Positions 7,456 through 17,008 of a DNA stretch of 39,179 bases are shown here, in pieces. How positions within the stretch are numbered: position 1 is the stretch's first letter; each line of letters opens with the position of its first letter. The translations under genes were made by a program, and so were the position numbers. Origin of the DNA: Bacteroidales bacterium UBA1035. GTDB taxonomy: Bacteria > Bacteroidota > Bacteroidia > Bacteroidales > Dysgonomonadaceae. Location of the stretch: NCBI GenBank assembly GCA_002316835.1, contig DCEG01000009.1, positions 1 to 39,179 on the forward strand. The letters are read 5' to 3'. The notes under the pieces are model-generated. The model saw only the letters and a list, made by a program, of their open reading frames with translations. It ran no database searches and was not told where the DNA came from.

Positions 7456-9987
7456 CTAATATCCTCTCTCATAATTTTTAAAAAGTATCGCATTCACAAA
7501 TGCGCGGCTTGTTGCATCCCAAATGCCGCGAAATAATGGATTTTCAGCAAAAAACACAACACTCCCCCGCCCTAACGGGCTAACCCCGATAGATGCAGTT
7601 CCTTTGAGAGTTTCCAATTGGCTGGTTGATATGTACCCGTTAAGGAGCGGAGAATCCGTGTATTTCGATACAACTGTTGAAACAGACAATGTATCAATAG
7701 TAACTCCGTTTTCACGAATAACCGGAAGAGACCCATTTGTTAATCCGGAAGCCAATGGATGCTCCAAATCAATTGTAGTTTGAAAGACAGATGTAGGTAC
7801 CCTGTCACCGCTTCTTCGAGGCAAACGGCTTTCTTCCGATACTTGTGATCTTTCACTCTCTTTCCCTGAGTTTTCCGGTTGCCGGGCAGATGTTAACTTA
7901 TTGGATATGGCCCATCTTGAAGCACTGTTTACAGTTATTAAAGTGCCTCCGTTTCTGATCCAGCTTTTCAAATCTTCGAGTCCCTGTTTGTTTATGAAAG
8001 GATAATCACCACTTACAAATACAATATTGTTAAAACTGTTTAGATCTACTCTGCCGAAAACATGCGAATCGACCCGTACAATAGGATATTTTAATTTTTG
8101 ATCGAACAGATGCCATACTTCTCCGGCCTCAGTGGAAGAAGTCTCATTGCCTGTAACAACCAATACTCTGGGCTTTTCGACAGCTCTGAAAGCACTGCTT
8201 CCCAAATCAATACCTTTCTCGCTCAGCCCCGAAAATACAGGGTAAATATTTATATCTTCCTTCTCACCTAAATCTCTCAATATCGTATATAATTCCGATG
8301 AACTTATAGTTTGATTTCTTACCGGCACAAGTAATGAACCTACACTGAAATCCTGAATTTTACCGTTAATATTTAACGAGAAGGATTTTGATGCCGTCTT
8401 TACCAATATATCTTTTTCCAACAACCGAAACACCAATTGCTGGCTTTTTGAATCGCGAAAATCCACAACATAAGCATATTCGGATTGTGACAAAGACCCT
8501 GAACGGATATTGGGAAGTGAAGTTATTCTGTTGCCCCTTACAGCGTTAGAAACATCATACGTGAGTCCGGTTGAATGAGCAATTGAAAATCCGGCACCGT
8601 AACCTAATTTAGGTGCTTCTTCTTCCGTATAATCGGTTTTATTGTCAAAAATAATTCCTATGAGCGCGCTGTTAGGCTGATTGGACGGTATTATATATGA
8701 TTTTCCCTTCTCGTATTTTATGTTATTGACGATAACATCGTTGTTGTTTTCGTACACTTCCAGACGATGGTTGAGCAAGAGGCGAACAAAATTATGAAGC
8801 CGGGTTAAATCGTAACTATCCCCGATAATATACGATGGAGCGTTCCTTTTGTTCGGCGTAAAAAACTCTTCCTGCAAATCGGCTAAACTTCTTTTGTTTT
8901 CATTTGCCGCATCCACTGTCGCTATAGCTGTTACGAGTTGATTACGAATGGTGAATGCATATTCAACTGTTCCATTTTCTGACTCTTGTTTTAGACCCCG
9001 GGCTGAACCTTGTTCGAAAAGAATACCCAAACCCCCGTTATAATCGGGATAAGTGGAACCAAAATTCGGATTTTTATTGTCGTATGACTCTTTGGTGTAA
9101 TAAAACGAGCCTATTTTATCCAATGCTTTCGCAAAATAACCTGCAAAAATCCGATTAAGTTCGTAATTCAATTGTGGAACAAACCGGCTTTCATTTCCAT
9201 CAGGATCGGTTGGTTCAAAGAAAAATGTAGAGTTTGTTCCCATTTCATGGTGGTCGCCCTGAACGTGTGGCAGCCAATCCTGATAAAACGCAACTCGAGC
9301 TTTACTTTCGGGATGGACAATGTTGATCCAATCGCGGTTAAGGTCGAACCAATAATGGTTTCCACGCCCACGGGGCCAGCTTTCTACGTGTTCTCTATCG
9401 AGTGATGATAGATTGAAGTAATTTATACTGGAGTTGGAATTTATCCACGATGCGAATCGTTCCAGACCATCCGGATTTCTCACCGGATCAATAAAGTATA
9501 TTCCGTCTTCGAGCTGTTTTTGCACCTTTCCGCTCTGTCCTGCAACATAGTAATATGCTGATAGCATAGCAGCCTCCGAGGACGAACTCTCGTTACCGTG
9601 AACTGCATTCCCCAGGAAAACGATTAATGGACTATCAACCCTTTTTCCCTGACGAATTTGTTGACGACTCTGTTTAATCGATTCCAGATTATTTATATTG
9701 GATGGTGACGAAACAACCAATACATATAATTTTCTTTTCTCGTGAGTTCGACCTATTTCGATCAATGACGTACGATCTGAAAGTTCGTCGAGCTTTTCAA
9801 AATATGCATTGATAAGACTGTGTTCGGTAACCCTGCTTCCAACCTCATATCCCAAAAACTCTTCAGGCGATGGGATACTTGAATCGAAAGTGACATCGGA
9901 TTCAAAATAATAATCGATTTTCTCTGCTCTAATCGCCGCGATTGTCAGGAATAAAAGCAACACTATAGACAATATTTTACGTTTCAT
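7456..9987 (-). CDS. Secreted M14-family zinc carboxypeptidase with C-terminal amidotransferase-like domain
   Basis: An 843-residue exported peptidase; the first about 21 residues are a signal peptide. Zinc ligands of the M14 fold are visible as H130-G-N-E133, with the third His in the H-V-Q-G-D-H-H cluster at 241-247. The substrate-binding N-P-D-G..R is at 171-177 and the catalytic base is Glu325 in F-E-Q-G-S-A-R-G. Around residues 615-700 is a Rossmann-like segment (V-L-V-V-T-G-N-E ... S-G-D-Y) typical of the class I glutamine-amidotransferase-like domain found in large Bacteroidetes M14 proteins. M14 enzymes remove C-terminal residues or cleave modified peptides. It is the last gene of the SusC/SusD operon, 7 nt after the thioredoxin-like gene, and probably trims peptides in the periplasm. 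Confidence 0.9.
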   Translation of the reverse strand: MKRKILSIVLLLFLTIAAIRAEKIDYYFESDVTFDSSIPSPEEFLGYEVGSRVTEHSLINAYFEKLDELSDRTSLIEIGRTHEKRKLYVLVVSSPSNINNLESIKQSRQQIRQGKRVDSPLIVFLGNAVHGNESSSSEAAMLSAYYYVAGQSGKVQKQLEDGIYFIDPVRNPDGLERFASWINSNSSINYFNLSSLDREHVESWPRGRGNHYWFDLNRDWINIVHPESKARVAFYQDWLPHVQGDHHEMGTNSTFFFEPTDPDGNESRFVPQLNYELNRIFAGYFAKALDKIGSFYYTKESYDNKNPNFGSTYPDYNGGLGILFEQGSARGLKQESENGTVEYAFTIRNQLVTAIATVDAANENKRSLADLQEEFFTPNKRNAPSYIIGDSYDLTRLHNFVRLLLNHRLEVYENNNDVIVNNIKYEKGKSYIIPSNQPNSALIGIIFDNKTDYTEEEAPKLGYGAGFSIAHSTGLTYDVSNAVRGNRITSLPNIRSGSLSQSEYAYVVDFRDSKSQQLVFRLLEKDILVKTASKSFSLNINGKIQDFSVGSLLVPVRNQTISSSELYTILRDLGEKEDINIYPVFSGLSEKGIDLGSSAFRAVEKPRVLVVTGNETSSTEAGEVWHLFDQKLKYPIVRVDSHVFGRVDLNSFNNIVFVSGDYPFINKQGLEDLKSWIRNGGTLITVNSASRWAISNKLTSARQPENSGKESERSQVSEESRLPRRSGDRVPTSVFQTTIDLEHPLASGLTNGSLPVIRENGVTIDTLSVSTVVSKYTDSPLLNGYISTSQLETLKGTASIGVSPLGRGSVVFFAENPLFRGIWDATSRAFVNAILFKNYERGY

Positions 9988-9994
9988 ACGGAAA

Positions 9995-10981
9995 TCAATT
10001 TAATAATTCACCCAACTTCCTGTCCAAGTCATCACCTTTTAGATTTTTGGCTATTATGGTACCCTCTTTATCGAAAAGTATGTTGAAAGGAATTGCTCTA
10101 ACACCGTAAAGAGCAGCAGGCTCACTGTTCCAGAACTTCAAATCAGAAACATTTGTCCAATCAAGGTCATCTTTTTCAATGGCTTCTTTCCATCTGTCAG
10201 CGTCTTCATCGAGTGAAACTGCAAAAATATCAAATCCCTTATCTTTATATTTGTTATATACTCTAACTATGTTGGGATTTTCTCTTCGGCAAGGACCACA
10301 CCATGCAGCCCAAAAGTCCAGCAATACGTATCCATCTCCCAGATGATCAGAAAACCGTAGCTCCTCACCCGATGTATTGGCCGCCGTAAAATCGAGTGCT
10401 TTTGCACCAATCTCAACGGTTTCAAGTGTTTTGGGCAGTTTCTCAAGCAGTTTTACGTAAGGGGTTCCACTCAATGAAGGATCAAGGAGTTTTAGATTTG
10501 CTTCAATCTCGGAAGGAGTTAACTGATATGAGTAATACCGGTAAAAAGCATATGCAGAAACCAACGACGCCGGATTTGATTTTATGAAGTCGCTAATTTC
10601 AATATTGCGTTGATTTTTCATAAAATCAAGATACAAATCCTGAATCTCTGAGCCTGTTACTACAGTATTTCTGTAATATCTCGTACTGTCTAACTGCACC
10701 GAAACCGGATTTTCATCTACGAACAATAAATACGTTTGCTTAAGCGTATCCAGTGTAAGGCCATATATTTCGGGAACCACCACATTCTTAGAGAATTTAA
10801 ACTCACCTTCTTGAATGTCAGCCGAATCTATAACAAAAAACATTTTGTTATCGTATTTTTGCAGGTATATTTTTCCGGAACTTATACCGGTTACAGATCC
10901 TGTAATGTTCAAATTATTGTTTTCATTTTGGCAAGATACCAAAATGAAAACTGCTGTGATAAATAATATAATATTTCTCAT
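9995..10981 (-). CDS. TlpA/AhpC-type thioredoxin-like lipoprotein with DUF4369-like N-terminus
   Basis: A 328-residue lipoprotein. The signal ends in the lipobox L-V-S-C with Cys17. The N-terminal half is the beta-rich, Bacteroidetes-type domain usually annotated DUF4369. The C-terminal half is a TlpA/ResA-like thioredoxin fold with the redox pair C228-G-P-C231 in W-A-A-W-C-G-P-C. It would act in the periplasm as a disulfide reductase or isomerase. The neighbours are SusD (7 nt upstream) and the M14 peptidase (7 nt downstream). A disulfide-active protein within a peptide-uptake operon fits reduction of disulfide-bonded substrates, which is inference. Confidence 0.88.
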   Translation of the reverse strand: MRNIILFITAVFILVSCQNENNNLNITGSVTGISSGKIYLQKYDNKMFFVIDSADIQEGEFKFSKNVVVPEIYGLTLDTLKQTYLLFVDENPVSVQLDSTRYYRNTVVTGSEIQDLYLDFMKNQRNIEISDFIKSNPASLVSAYAFYRYYSYQLTPSEIEANLKLLDPSLSGTPYVKLLEKLPKTLETVEIGAKALDFTAANTSGEELRFSDHLGDGYVLLDFWAAWCGPCRRENPNIVRVYNKYKDKGFDIFAVSLDEDADRWKEAIEKDDLDWTNVSDLKFWNSEPAALYGVRAIPFNILFDKEGTIIAKNLKGDDLDRKLGELLN

Positions 10982-10988
10982 AACTTCA

Positions 10989-12488
10989 TTATATATTTGG
11001 ATTGTTATTTATTTCGTTAAGTGGAATAGGAAACAAGAAGTATTTACTGTTTGGAGTAAACTCGGTACCGTCGGGGAACTTGGTGATCCAATGTCCTCTT
11101 AAAGCTACTTCATTGCCTTTAGAATCGATAAAAGTTTGATTTGTTTCTAATCTTTTTGGCGCGGTTTGCAGTCTTAAGATATCAAATAATCTGAATCCTT
11201 CGCCCCAAAGTTCACGTCTTCTTTCCAATAAAATTTCATCAATAATACTTTCTTTGTTGAAATCAGCACTTATCAAACCAGACAAGTTTCTTTTTCCGCG
11301 TAATTCGTTTAATGTGCTCACTGCTTCGTCAATTTTGTTTTGTCTTGCCTGACTTTCAGCTTCAATCAACAGCATTTCCGACGAACGCATTAATACAATA
11401 TGGGCATCGTGATGCGGATATTTGTTTCTAAATTTCCTATAACGATAATGGCGGTAAATGGCTTCCTCGGGTTGATCTGCTATTTCAAACAACGATTTTC
11501 GAATGTCCCCGTCTTCAAACAGAGCTACAAAATGCGGATCCGGCATAATGCTGTTGTAACCATAATACAGGTTTGTTCCCGCAGTGTTGGTGGTGTACGG
11601 AGTAGTCTCAAGATAAGCGGTGACCGACGAGCCACCTCTGTTTTGAGTTTGTGTTTGTGGATGTCCCCATATCCATTCCGGATTTGACACATCGTTAAAA
11701 CCCTCAGCATATTGTGCAGGAGTCATTATTGGATAACCGGCTCTTGCCTTACTCGAATAACTTTCCGCCAATCCCCACTGTTCCATGGTAAGATATGCAC
11801 GAGCAAACAATCCGTAAACCACGTTTAAATTGGGTCGATTCTTCACCGTTCTTTCAAAGCCCTGAATCAATTTTTCAGCTTCAGTTAAATCAGCAATTAT
11901 CAGTTCGTAAATCTCTTTGACTGTTGATAGTGGCTTGGGTTCAGTAATAGGAGTTGTAGGCTCGGTATATACCGGAACAGCTTTTGCATCGGGGTCTTTG
12001 GTGTAAGTAAACTGATACTGACGCACCAAATTCAGATAATTATAGGCTCTCAACGCGTACGCTTGCCCTTTCAAGTACTTCAATGTGGGTTTACTGTTTG
12101 TATCGATGACTATATTCGCAATTAAATTATTAGCGTGGTCGATAGACGTAAACTGCAATGTCCAGAAAAACAATGCCCTGCGGGTAGTGTTATCAAACGG
12201 ATCGCGAAAAGGATAAGAATCCCTGTATCCGTAACGTCCATCGCGTGCGAAGGCATCTTCGCCCATCACTTCGTGGGTGAGAAATGTGGTGGGGAGTCCC
12301 GGATTATCTTGAGAAGTACTGTTTTCCATTAAGAATCGTATGGATCCATTGACAAAAGCATCGATATTGTTTTCCGATGCAAACACTTCTGATGTTGTTA
12401 CTTGTGTTGCCGGCGACGTATTGAAAAACTCAGTATCGCAAGCCGTAAAAAACATAACTGTTAATATGAAATATATTATTTGTTTCAT
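10989..12488 (-). CDS. SusD/RagB-family outer-membrane substrate-binding lipoprotein
   Basis: A 499-residue lipoprotein with lipobox F-T-A-C (Cys17) and the TPR-like SusD core. The early conserved stretch Q-A-Y-A-L-R-A-Y-N-Y-L-N-L-V-R-Q-Y and the C-terminal E-R-R-R-E-L-W-G-E-G-F-R-L-F-D-I are both SusD landmarks. It caps the SusC/RagA barrel encoded 14 nt upstream and captures substrate on the cell surface. No glycoside hydrolase is present in the operon; a peptidase is, so the closer functional parallel is the peptide importer RagAB of Porphyromonas gingivalis rather than a starch system. Confidence 0.93.
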   Translation of the reverse strand: MKQIIYFILTVMFFTACDTEFFNTSPATQVTTSEVFASENNIDAFVNGSIRFLMENSTSQDNPGLPTTFLTHEVMGEDAFARDGRYGYRDSYPFRDPFDNTTRRALFFWTLQFTSIDHANNLIANIVIDTNSKPTLKYLKGQAYALRAYNYLNLVRQYQFTYTKDPDAKAVPVYTEPTTPITEPKPLSTVKEIYELIIADLTEAEKLIQGFERTVKNRPNLNVVYGLFARAYLTMEQWGLAESYSSKARAGYPIMTPAQYAEGFNDVSNPEWIWGHPQTQTQNRGGSSVTAYLETTPYTTNTAGTNLYYGYNSIMPDPHFVALFEDGDIRKSLFEIADQPEEAIYRHYRYRKFRNKYPHHDAHIVLMRSSEMLLIEAESQARQNKIDEAVSTLNELRGKRNLSGLISADFNKESIIDEILLERRRELWGEGFRLFDILRLQTAPKRLETNQTFIDSKGNEVALRGHWITKFPDGTEFTPNSKYFLFPIPLNEINNNPNI

Positions 12489-12502
12489 CTGTTCATTAAT
12501 TT

Positions 12503-15500
12503 TTAAATGGTAACATCTATTCCGAAGGACACTGACTTTTGAGCCGGATATCGGTAGAAGGTGGATCCTGTTACTGTTTGTTCGGGATCCAAACCTTTAT
12601 GCCCGAATATTGTCCAGAGATTTTCACCGGAAACCCGCAGTTTTAGTTCGCTCAATCTCAGAACATCCATAATACTTTGCGGTAATGAGTACGAAAAATC
12701 CACGTTCTTCAACCTTGCATAAGTGGCGCTGAATAAAAATCGGGTAGACGGAATGGTATTCCAGGAGTCTGACACGTATGATAAGCGCGGAAAATCAGTA
12801 TCGGTATTTTCGGGCGTCCATCTGGTTAAAGCTTCTTTCGACCAACTACGCCCAGGGGCATATCCCAGGTGCATGATCATGGGTTGATCGCCGTCGAATA
12901 TCTTCCCACCTATACTGTAAGAAAATGAAAAGGACAAGTCAAATCTCTTGTATGACAACAAATTAGTTAAACCACCATAAATATCCGGAAGTGAACTCCC
13001 TTGAAAATACAACGTAGCTTCTGTTTGATTTTGCGTTGTGGTTCTGCCTGTTATATTGCCATTTGCATCTACAATATCTTTGTACCAGGTTGCTTTTCCA
13101 TTCTCCGGATTTACTCCTGCCCATTCTTTAATATAAAAATCGTACACTGAACCGCCCTCTACCATCTTTTTAGTATTCCCATACTGACCAATTGATCCGG
13201 TTAGAATTTCTTCCTGCGGCAGCTTTGTTATTTTATTTTTGTAATGTCCGAAAATAAGTGTGACATCCCATTTGAAATTATCATTTTGTATGGGAACTCC
13301 GGTAATTTGTCCATCAATACCCCGATTACTTAAAGATCCAATGTTCGCGCTGATACCACTGTATCCCGTTGATGGTGAAAGTGGTTTTTCAAACAATAGA
13401 TCTTTCGATTGTCTGTCGTACAAGTCTATTTGGGCGATAAGTCTGTTGTTAAACAGCGAAATATCGATCCCGACGTTACGGTTAAGATTTGTTTCCCACT
13501 TCAGTTCGGGTGTGGGCAAATCTGAAGGGAGTAGGCCAAGCATATCCAAACTGTTGTAAATGGAGTAAAAACCTCCATAGGCATAATTCCCGACATTGTC
13601 GTTTCCTTGAGCCCCGTAGCTGAAACGCAGGTTCAGATTATCTATTTTATCGTTATTTTTCAAAAAGCTTTCTTGCTTTAAGTTCCAGCTTGCACCCACA
13701 GACCAGAAATTTCCCCATCGTGATTGTTCACTAAATCGCGATGAGCCATCGCGCCTAAAACTGGCCGAAAAGTGATATCTCTTCAAATAATCATAATCGA
13801 TTTTACTTAACCAACTTGCCAAACGGTAGTCGTAGGAGGTTCCGTCAAAAACACCGCTGATGGATCCGGCAGAAGGTTCAGTTTTATCCAAGATCTGAAA
13901 TCCAGTCCTGCTTCCCGAGAGAGAAGAATTGTTACTTACAAAAATTTCGGGCCCGGCAAGTAAATTAAAACTGTTATCTTCATTGACCTTTAATGTATAA
14001 TCCACAAAACTGTTGAGTGTATAATTCAGCGTACGGTTGGAGCTACGGCTTGCGGTTCCTGCACCTTCAGAGATCACGCCTGTTACATAATACGGATGTG
14101 AATAACTGTGCGAAGTACCGGCACGATAATCAAAACTGGCCGAATTTTTAATAATCAATCCTTTTATGAATGTTATATCTAAATTTGTTCTTAACAATAA
14201 CGCATCGGTTTTAGTGCCCGAGATGGCATGTTCCGAACTTCCTAATATATTGGCTCCACTGGCTGCTGTTGTTGGCCGCCAAAGACCGTAATCCCATTTC
14301 TTTTTTCCGTTTTCATCCAGTACGTAAGTACCATCCGGATTTCTTTCATGGACGGGATAAATATTCGAAACCAAACGTTGAAAATTAGCAAAGTTACCTG
14401 TACTGCTGTCACTTTGTCCGGGAGATTTCTGGAAACTCGAATTAAAAAAAACATTTGCACCTGCGCTGAGCCAATTATTGACTTTAGACTGTACATTAGT
14501 CCTGAAGTTATATCGCTCGAACTCCGATGTTCTGATCCATCCCTCTTCATTTAAATATCCGCCTGAAAAGAAATATCGTGTATTCTCACTTCCACCGTTT
14601 ATGCTTAAATTATATTGCTGACGAATACCGATTCGAGATATCGCTTCTCCCCAGTCGTCATTCCAAAGCGGAACTGCCCCTGCAACCAACTTTCCGTCAG
14701 TTCCAACCGGAATTGGATACTCTGGTCCAAAAATGTTTACCTTAAGGGAGCCGTCAACTAAATAATTAGATGCATAAAGTGCTGCTTCCGACGCAGATTT
14801 TCCCTGATCTACTTGAGTATTACGTAATGCTTCCCACTGTAATTCGTAATACTCCCGGGGCGACAGATATTCGTAATCCTTCACTGCTCTATCGGTAAAT
14901 CCCAGGCTTGTGGATACGTTTACTATTGGTTTAGTATTCAACCTTCCGGATTTGGTGGTTATCACGATTACCCCGTTTGCTCCTCTTGAACCGTACAATG
15001 CACTCGCGGTTGCATCTTTTAATATAGAGATAGACTGGATATCTTTTCCACTGATGTTGTTCGGATTTGCATCCGGCACTCCGTCAATCACAAAAAGTGG
15101 TGATGTTGAAGCGTTTACAGAGCCTATACCCCGAACGTAAATTGCTGCATCTGCACCCGGCTGTCCTGCTTGTGCAATGGACTGAAGCCCCGGTACGTTT
15201 CCTTGTAGTGCCTTTCCTACAGATGTAATCTGAAGTTTTTCCAGTTTTTGACCACTAACCACAGCTACGGAACCCGTGTAATCGGACTTTCTAACCGTGG
15301 TGTATCCTACAACTACCATTTCATCCAACACATTTATATCTTCCACAAGCGTGATCACTGCCGATATCCCGGCATCGTAGATATCAATTTCCCGGGTTCT
15401 GTACCCCAAAAAGCCTACAGAAAGAGTTATTGGTAATGCATTTGTAGTTGAAAAACTAAAGTTGCCATCCGCATCTGTAACTGTACCCGTTTGAGTAGAT

Positions 15501-15685
15501 TTTACAAATACCGATGCGCCTATTACGGGCTCATTGATTTCATCTACCACTTTGCCGCGCAATGTAATTTGACCAAAACTTTCCAAAAAACAAAATGCTG
15601 TAAAAATCAAAAGAAATATATTTCTATAAGTAAGAACTTCAATTCTCTTGTATATTGACGATGTTATATTCTTATCCATTGTCAT
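12503..15685 (-). CDS. SusC/RagA-family TonB-linked outer-membrane importer
   Basis: A 1060-residue TonB-dependent transporter. It starts with a signal anchor stretch, then a carboxypeptidase-regulatory-like beta domain (L-R-G-K-V-V-D-E ... D-A-D-G-N-F-S-F). Next is the plug, with the SusC hallmark A-S-A-L-Y-G-S-R-G-A-N-G-V-I near residue 230, and then a 22-strand-type barrel to the C-terminus. Two ATGs (15685 and 15679) are possible starts. It forms the outer-membrane channel with the SusD protein encoded just after it, powered by TonB. The gene follows the periplasmic binding protein by 22 nt, so it shares the leader described at 16802-16960. Confidence 0.93.
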   Translation of the reverse strand: MTMDKNITSSIYKRIEVLTYRNIFLLIFTAFCFLESFGQITLRGKVVDEINEPVIGASVFVKSTQTGTVTDADGNFSFSTTNALPITLSVGFLGYRTREIDIYDAGISAVITLVEDINVLDEMVVVGYTTVRKSDYTGSVAVVSGQKLEKLQITSVGKALQGNVPGLQSIAQAGQPGADAAIYVRGIGSVNASTSPLFVIDGVPDANPNNISGKDIQSISILKDATASALYGSRGANGVIVITTKSGRLNTKPIVNVSTSLGFTDRAVKDYEYLSPREYYELQWEALRNTQVDQGKSASEAALYASNYLVDGSLKVNIFGPEYPIPVGTDGKLVAGAVPLWNDDWGEAISRIGIRQQYNLSINGGSENTRYFFSGGYLNEEGWIRTSEFERYNFRTNVQSKVNNWLSAGANVFFNSSFQKSPGQSDSSTGNFANFQRLVSNIYPVHERNPDGTYVLDENGKKKWDYGLWRPTTAASGANILGSSEHAISGTKTDALLLRTNLDITFIKGLIIKNSASFDYRAGTSHSYSHPYYVTGVISEGAGTASRSSNRTLNYTLNSFVDYTLKVNEDNSFNLLAGPEIFVSNNSSLSGSRTGFQILDKTEPSAGSISGVFDGTSYDYRLASWLSKIDYDYLKRYHFSASFRRDGSSRFSEQSRWGNFWSVGASWNLKQESFLKNNDKIDNLNLRFSYGAQGNDNVGNYAYGGFYSIYNSLDMLGLLPSDLPTPELKWETNLNRNVGIDISLFNNRLIAQIDLYDRQSKDLLFEKPLSPSTGYSGISANIGSLSNRGIDGQITGVPIQNDNFKWDVTLIFGHYKNKITKLPQEEILTGSIGQYGNTKKMVEGGSVYDFYIKEWAGVNPENGKATWYKDIVDANGNITGRTTTQNQTEATLYFQGSSLPDIYGGLTNLLSYKRFDLSFSFSYSIGGKIFDGDQPMIMHLGYAPGRSWSKEALTRWTPENTDTDFPRLSYVSDSWNTIPSTRFLFSATYARLKNVDFSYSLPQSIMDVLRLSELKLRVSGENLWTIFGHKGLDPEQTVTGSTFYRYPAQKSVSFGIDVTI

Positions 15686-15707
15686 GTTCTAATATTTCAT
15701 AATTATT

Positions 15708-16649
15708 TCAGTTCGATGATGTTAGATAGATATCATCGAGTTTTTTTATTTCTAACGCAAGTTCCGCAGGTTCAAGATTAAGAAATCCGAATTGGTGATT
15801 AAATTCCTGACCGTCTGAAAGTATCCATTTTATGAAATTAATAATCTCCGCGTTATCATTTTCATAAGAGAATTTTATATCTGCAACAGGAATTAAGTCC
15901 GATTTTTCTCTTTCCAATAATTGTAGTAACTCATCGATATTTGCGTTGGCAAGTGCATCAGACAAATCTCTTTTCACATCTAATGGAAGTATCGCTAAAT
16001 CATTCTTTAATTTACGCGTATCGCCATCAAACAAATAACTTATTTTATTGAAGCTAAGCCCGGTATTGTCTTTTTGAATTGCTTGAATTAAGAAAATATC
16101 GTCTCCAACAATTTTTTTTCCTTTAATATCTTCGCCTGGAAAACCAAAGTGAGCCGCAAAAGTTTCTGCACCTGATTTGGAGTTGTTACCGGAATAAACA
16201 GTCACGTTTGAAATCTCTTCCTTTTTCGACTTATTGCTGACTGCGAGAACACTTTCTTCAAAAAATAAATCTTTCAATTGCTTCGAGTTTATTTTCTTTT
16301 TTTTAATTTCCTGCAAGTAGGGATTCCGGATGTTTGCAACCGGAAGAATCGCATAACGCCCTACTGAAGAAATTGCCCGGCTTTTGTTCTTCTCTTCCAC
16401 GTTTATAAGGTTACCCGAGCCTGTCAGAAAGACATCAATATCTTCTGCCCGGGTATTATTTGACGCAAGTTCAATTTGAATATCCGGATTAATTACTTTG
16501 AAATCTGAAATCCATTTTTTCAAAAGGGGTGTTATGAATTGTTCACTTTTAACAATTACTTTGTCTTTTGATCTGGAATTTTGAGCTGCTACAGTTATAG
16601 AAAAAATAAGAAATACAGCTGTAATATAGATAATTATACTTTTTTTCAT
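15708..16649 (-). CDS. PstS-like periplasmic substrate-binding protein, first structural gene of the operon
   Basis: A 313-residue exported protein; the signal peptide ends near A-A-Q at residue 23. The body resembles the PstS/PBP-like superfamily that binds phosphate, sulfate or similar oxyanions. An early V-K-S-E-Q-F-I-T-P-L-L strand is followed by a conserved-looking S-G-N-N-S-K-S-G-A-E-T-F loop (about 153-164), in the place of the anion-binding Ser-Gly-Thr loop of PstS. No ABC permease or ATPase lies nearby. It is instead co-transcribed with a TonB importer, an unusual partner. Candidate ligands are phosphate, sulfate/sulfonate or a peptide; the cysteine-codon leader upstream would favour a sulfur compound, but that is inference. 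Confidence 0.7.
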   Translation of the reverse strand: MKKSIIIYITAVFLIFSITVAAQNSRSKDKVIVKSEQFITPLLKKWISDFKVINPDIQIELASNNTRAEDIDVFLTGSGNLINVEEKNKSRAISSVGRYAILPVANIRNPYLQEIKKKKINSKQLKDLFFEESVLAVSNKSKKEEISNVTVYSGNNSKSGAETFAAHFGFPGEDIKGKKIVGDDIFLIQAIQKDNTGLSFNKISYLFDGDTRKLKNDLAILPLDVKRDLSDALANANIDELLQLLEREKSDLIPVADIKFSYENDNAEIINFIKWILSDGQEFNHQFGFLNLEPAELALEIKKLDDIYLTSSN

Positions 16650-16801
16650 TTTGAGTGATCTTTATTTTGATTATTAATTGGAATATATCTCTGTGTGAAA
16701 AATTTTACAAAAACAATACACAGAGTCATTTAGAACTACTGAATGGCGTAATTCTATAGAAATTTAAAAAGAGTCAGAAATTCAGAAAGAGGGGGAAGTA
16801 G
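16650..16801 (-). promoter_or_regulatory. Leader RNA segment between leader ORF and operon (candidate attenuator)
   Basis: Two dyads are visible in the transcript. One is the 8-bp stem formed by 16718-16725 with 16689-16696 (CTCTGTGT...ACACAGAG, 21-nt AT-rich loop). The other is a 7-bp long-range pairing of AACTACT at 16797-16803, overlapping the leader stop codon, with AGTAGTT at 16734-16740. The second could form only when no ribosome covers the stop codon. Neither stem is followed by a classical T-run, so termination may be Rho-dependent or control may act on translation. The stems are seen; their function is inferred. Confidence 0.4.
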
Positions 16802-16960
16802 TTAGCACATACACATTCGTGTACAACAAGGAAGGGCGGTAGTAGAAGAGGAAGGAGAAGAAAGATCGATTTGATTTGCTTTCCGCTGAAATAACAACTT
16901 AATAAGTTTCCCATCTATGAGAAAAATCAAGTTTTGATGTGGATTGATTTTAATGTTCAT
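16802..16960 (-). CDS. 52-residue leader ORF ending in a cysteine-codon cluster (putative attenuator peptide)
   Basis: An ATG at 16960 opens a frame of 52 codons that closes with TAA at 16802-16804. The C-terminus reads P-C-C-T-R-M-C-M-C-stop: four Cys in the last eight residues, preceded by a Ser/Pro/Thr-rich stretch and an N-terminal half with L-I-F-L-I-D-G-K and L-L-F-Q-R-K-A. It starts about 40 nt after the predicted transcription start of the operon, has an AAAGG 9 nt before its ATG, and ends 153 nt before the first structural gene. Clustered codons for one amino acid at the end of a leader ORF are the hallmark of ribosome-mediated attenuation. Here the sensed amino acid would be cysteine. 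Such cysteine leader peptides are known in Actinobacteria; this one is proposed by analogy. A small secreted or metal-binding peptide is the alternative. Confidence 0.6.
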   Translation of the reverse strand: MNIKINPHQNLIFLIDGKLIKLLFQRKANQIDLSSPSSSTTALPCCTRMCMC

Positions 16961-17008
16961 AGTTTTATACCTTTAAATTTACTTTGCAAAACTTTACGCT
17001 TTACCACA

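Noticed and set aside
7371..7481. 36-codon plus-strand frame as a gene
   Set aside because: No promoter of the TAnnTTTG type, overlap with the M14 gene end, and no family resemblance; kept only as a low-interest finding.
7456..16649. A polysaccharide utilization locus
   Set aside because: No glycoside hydrolase, sugar-binding lipoprotein or hybrid regulator is present; the associated enzyme is a peptidase.
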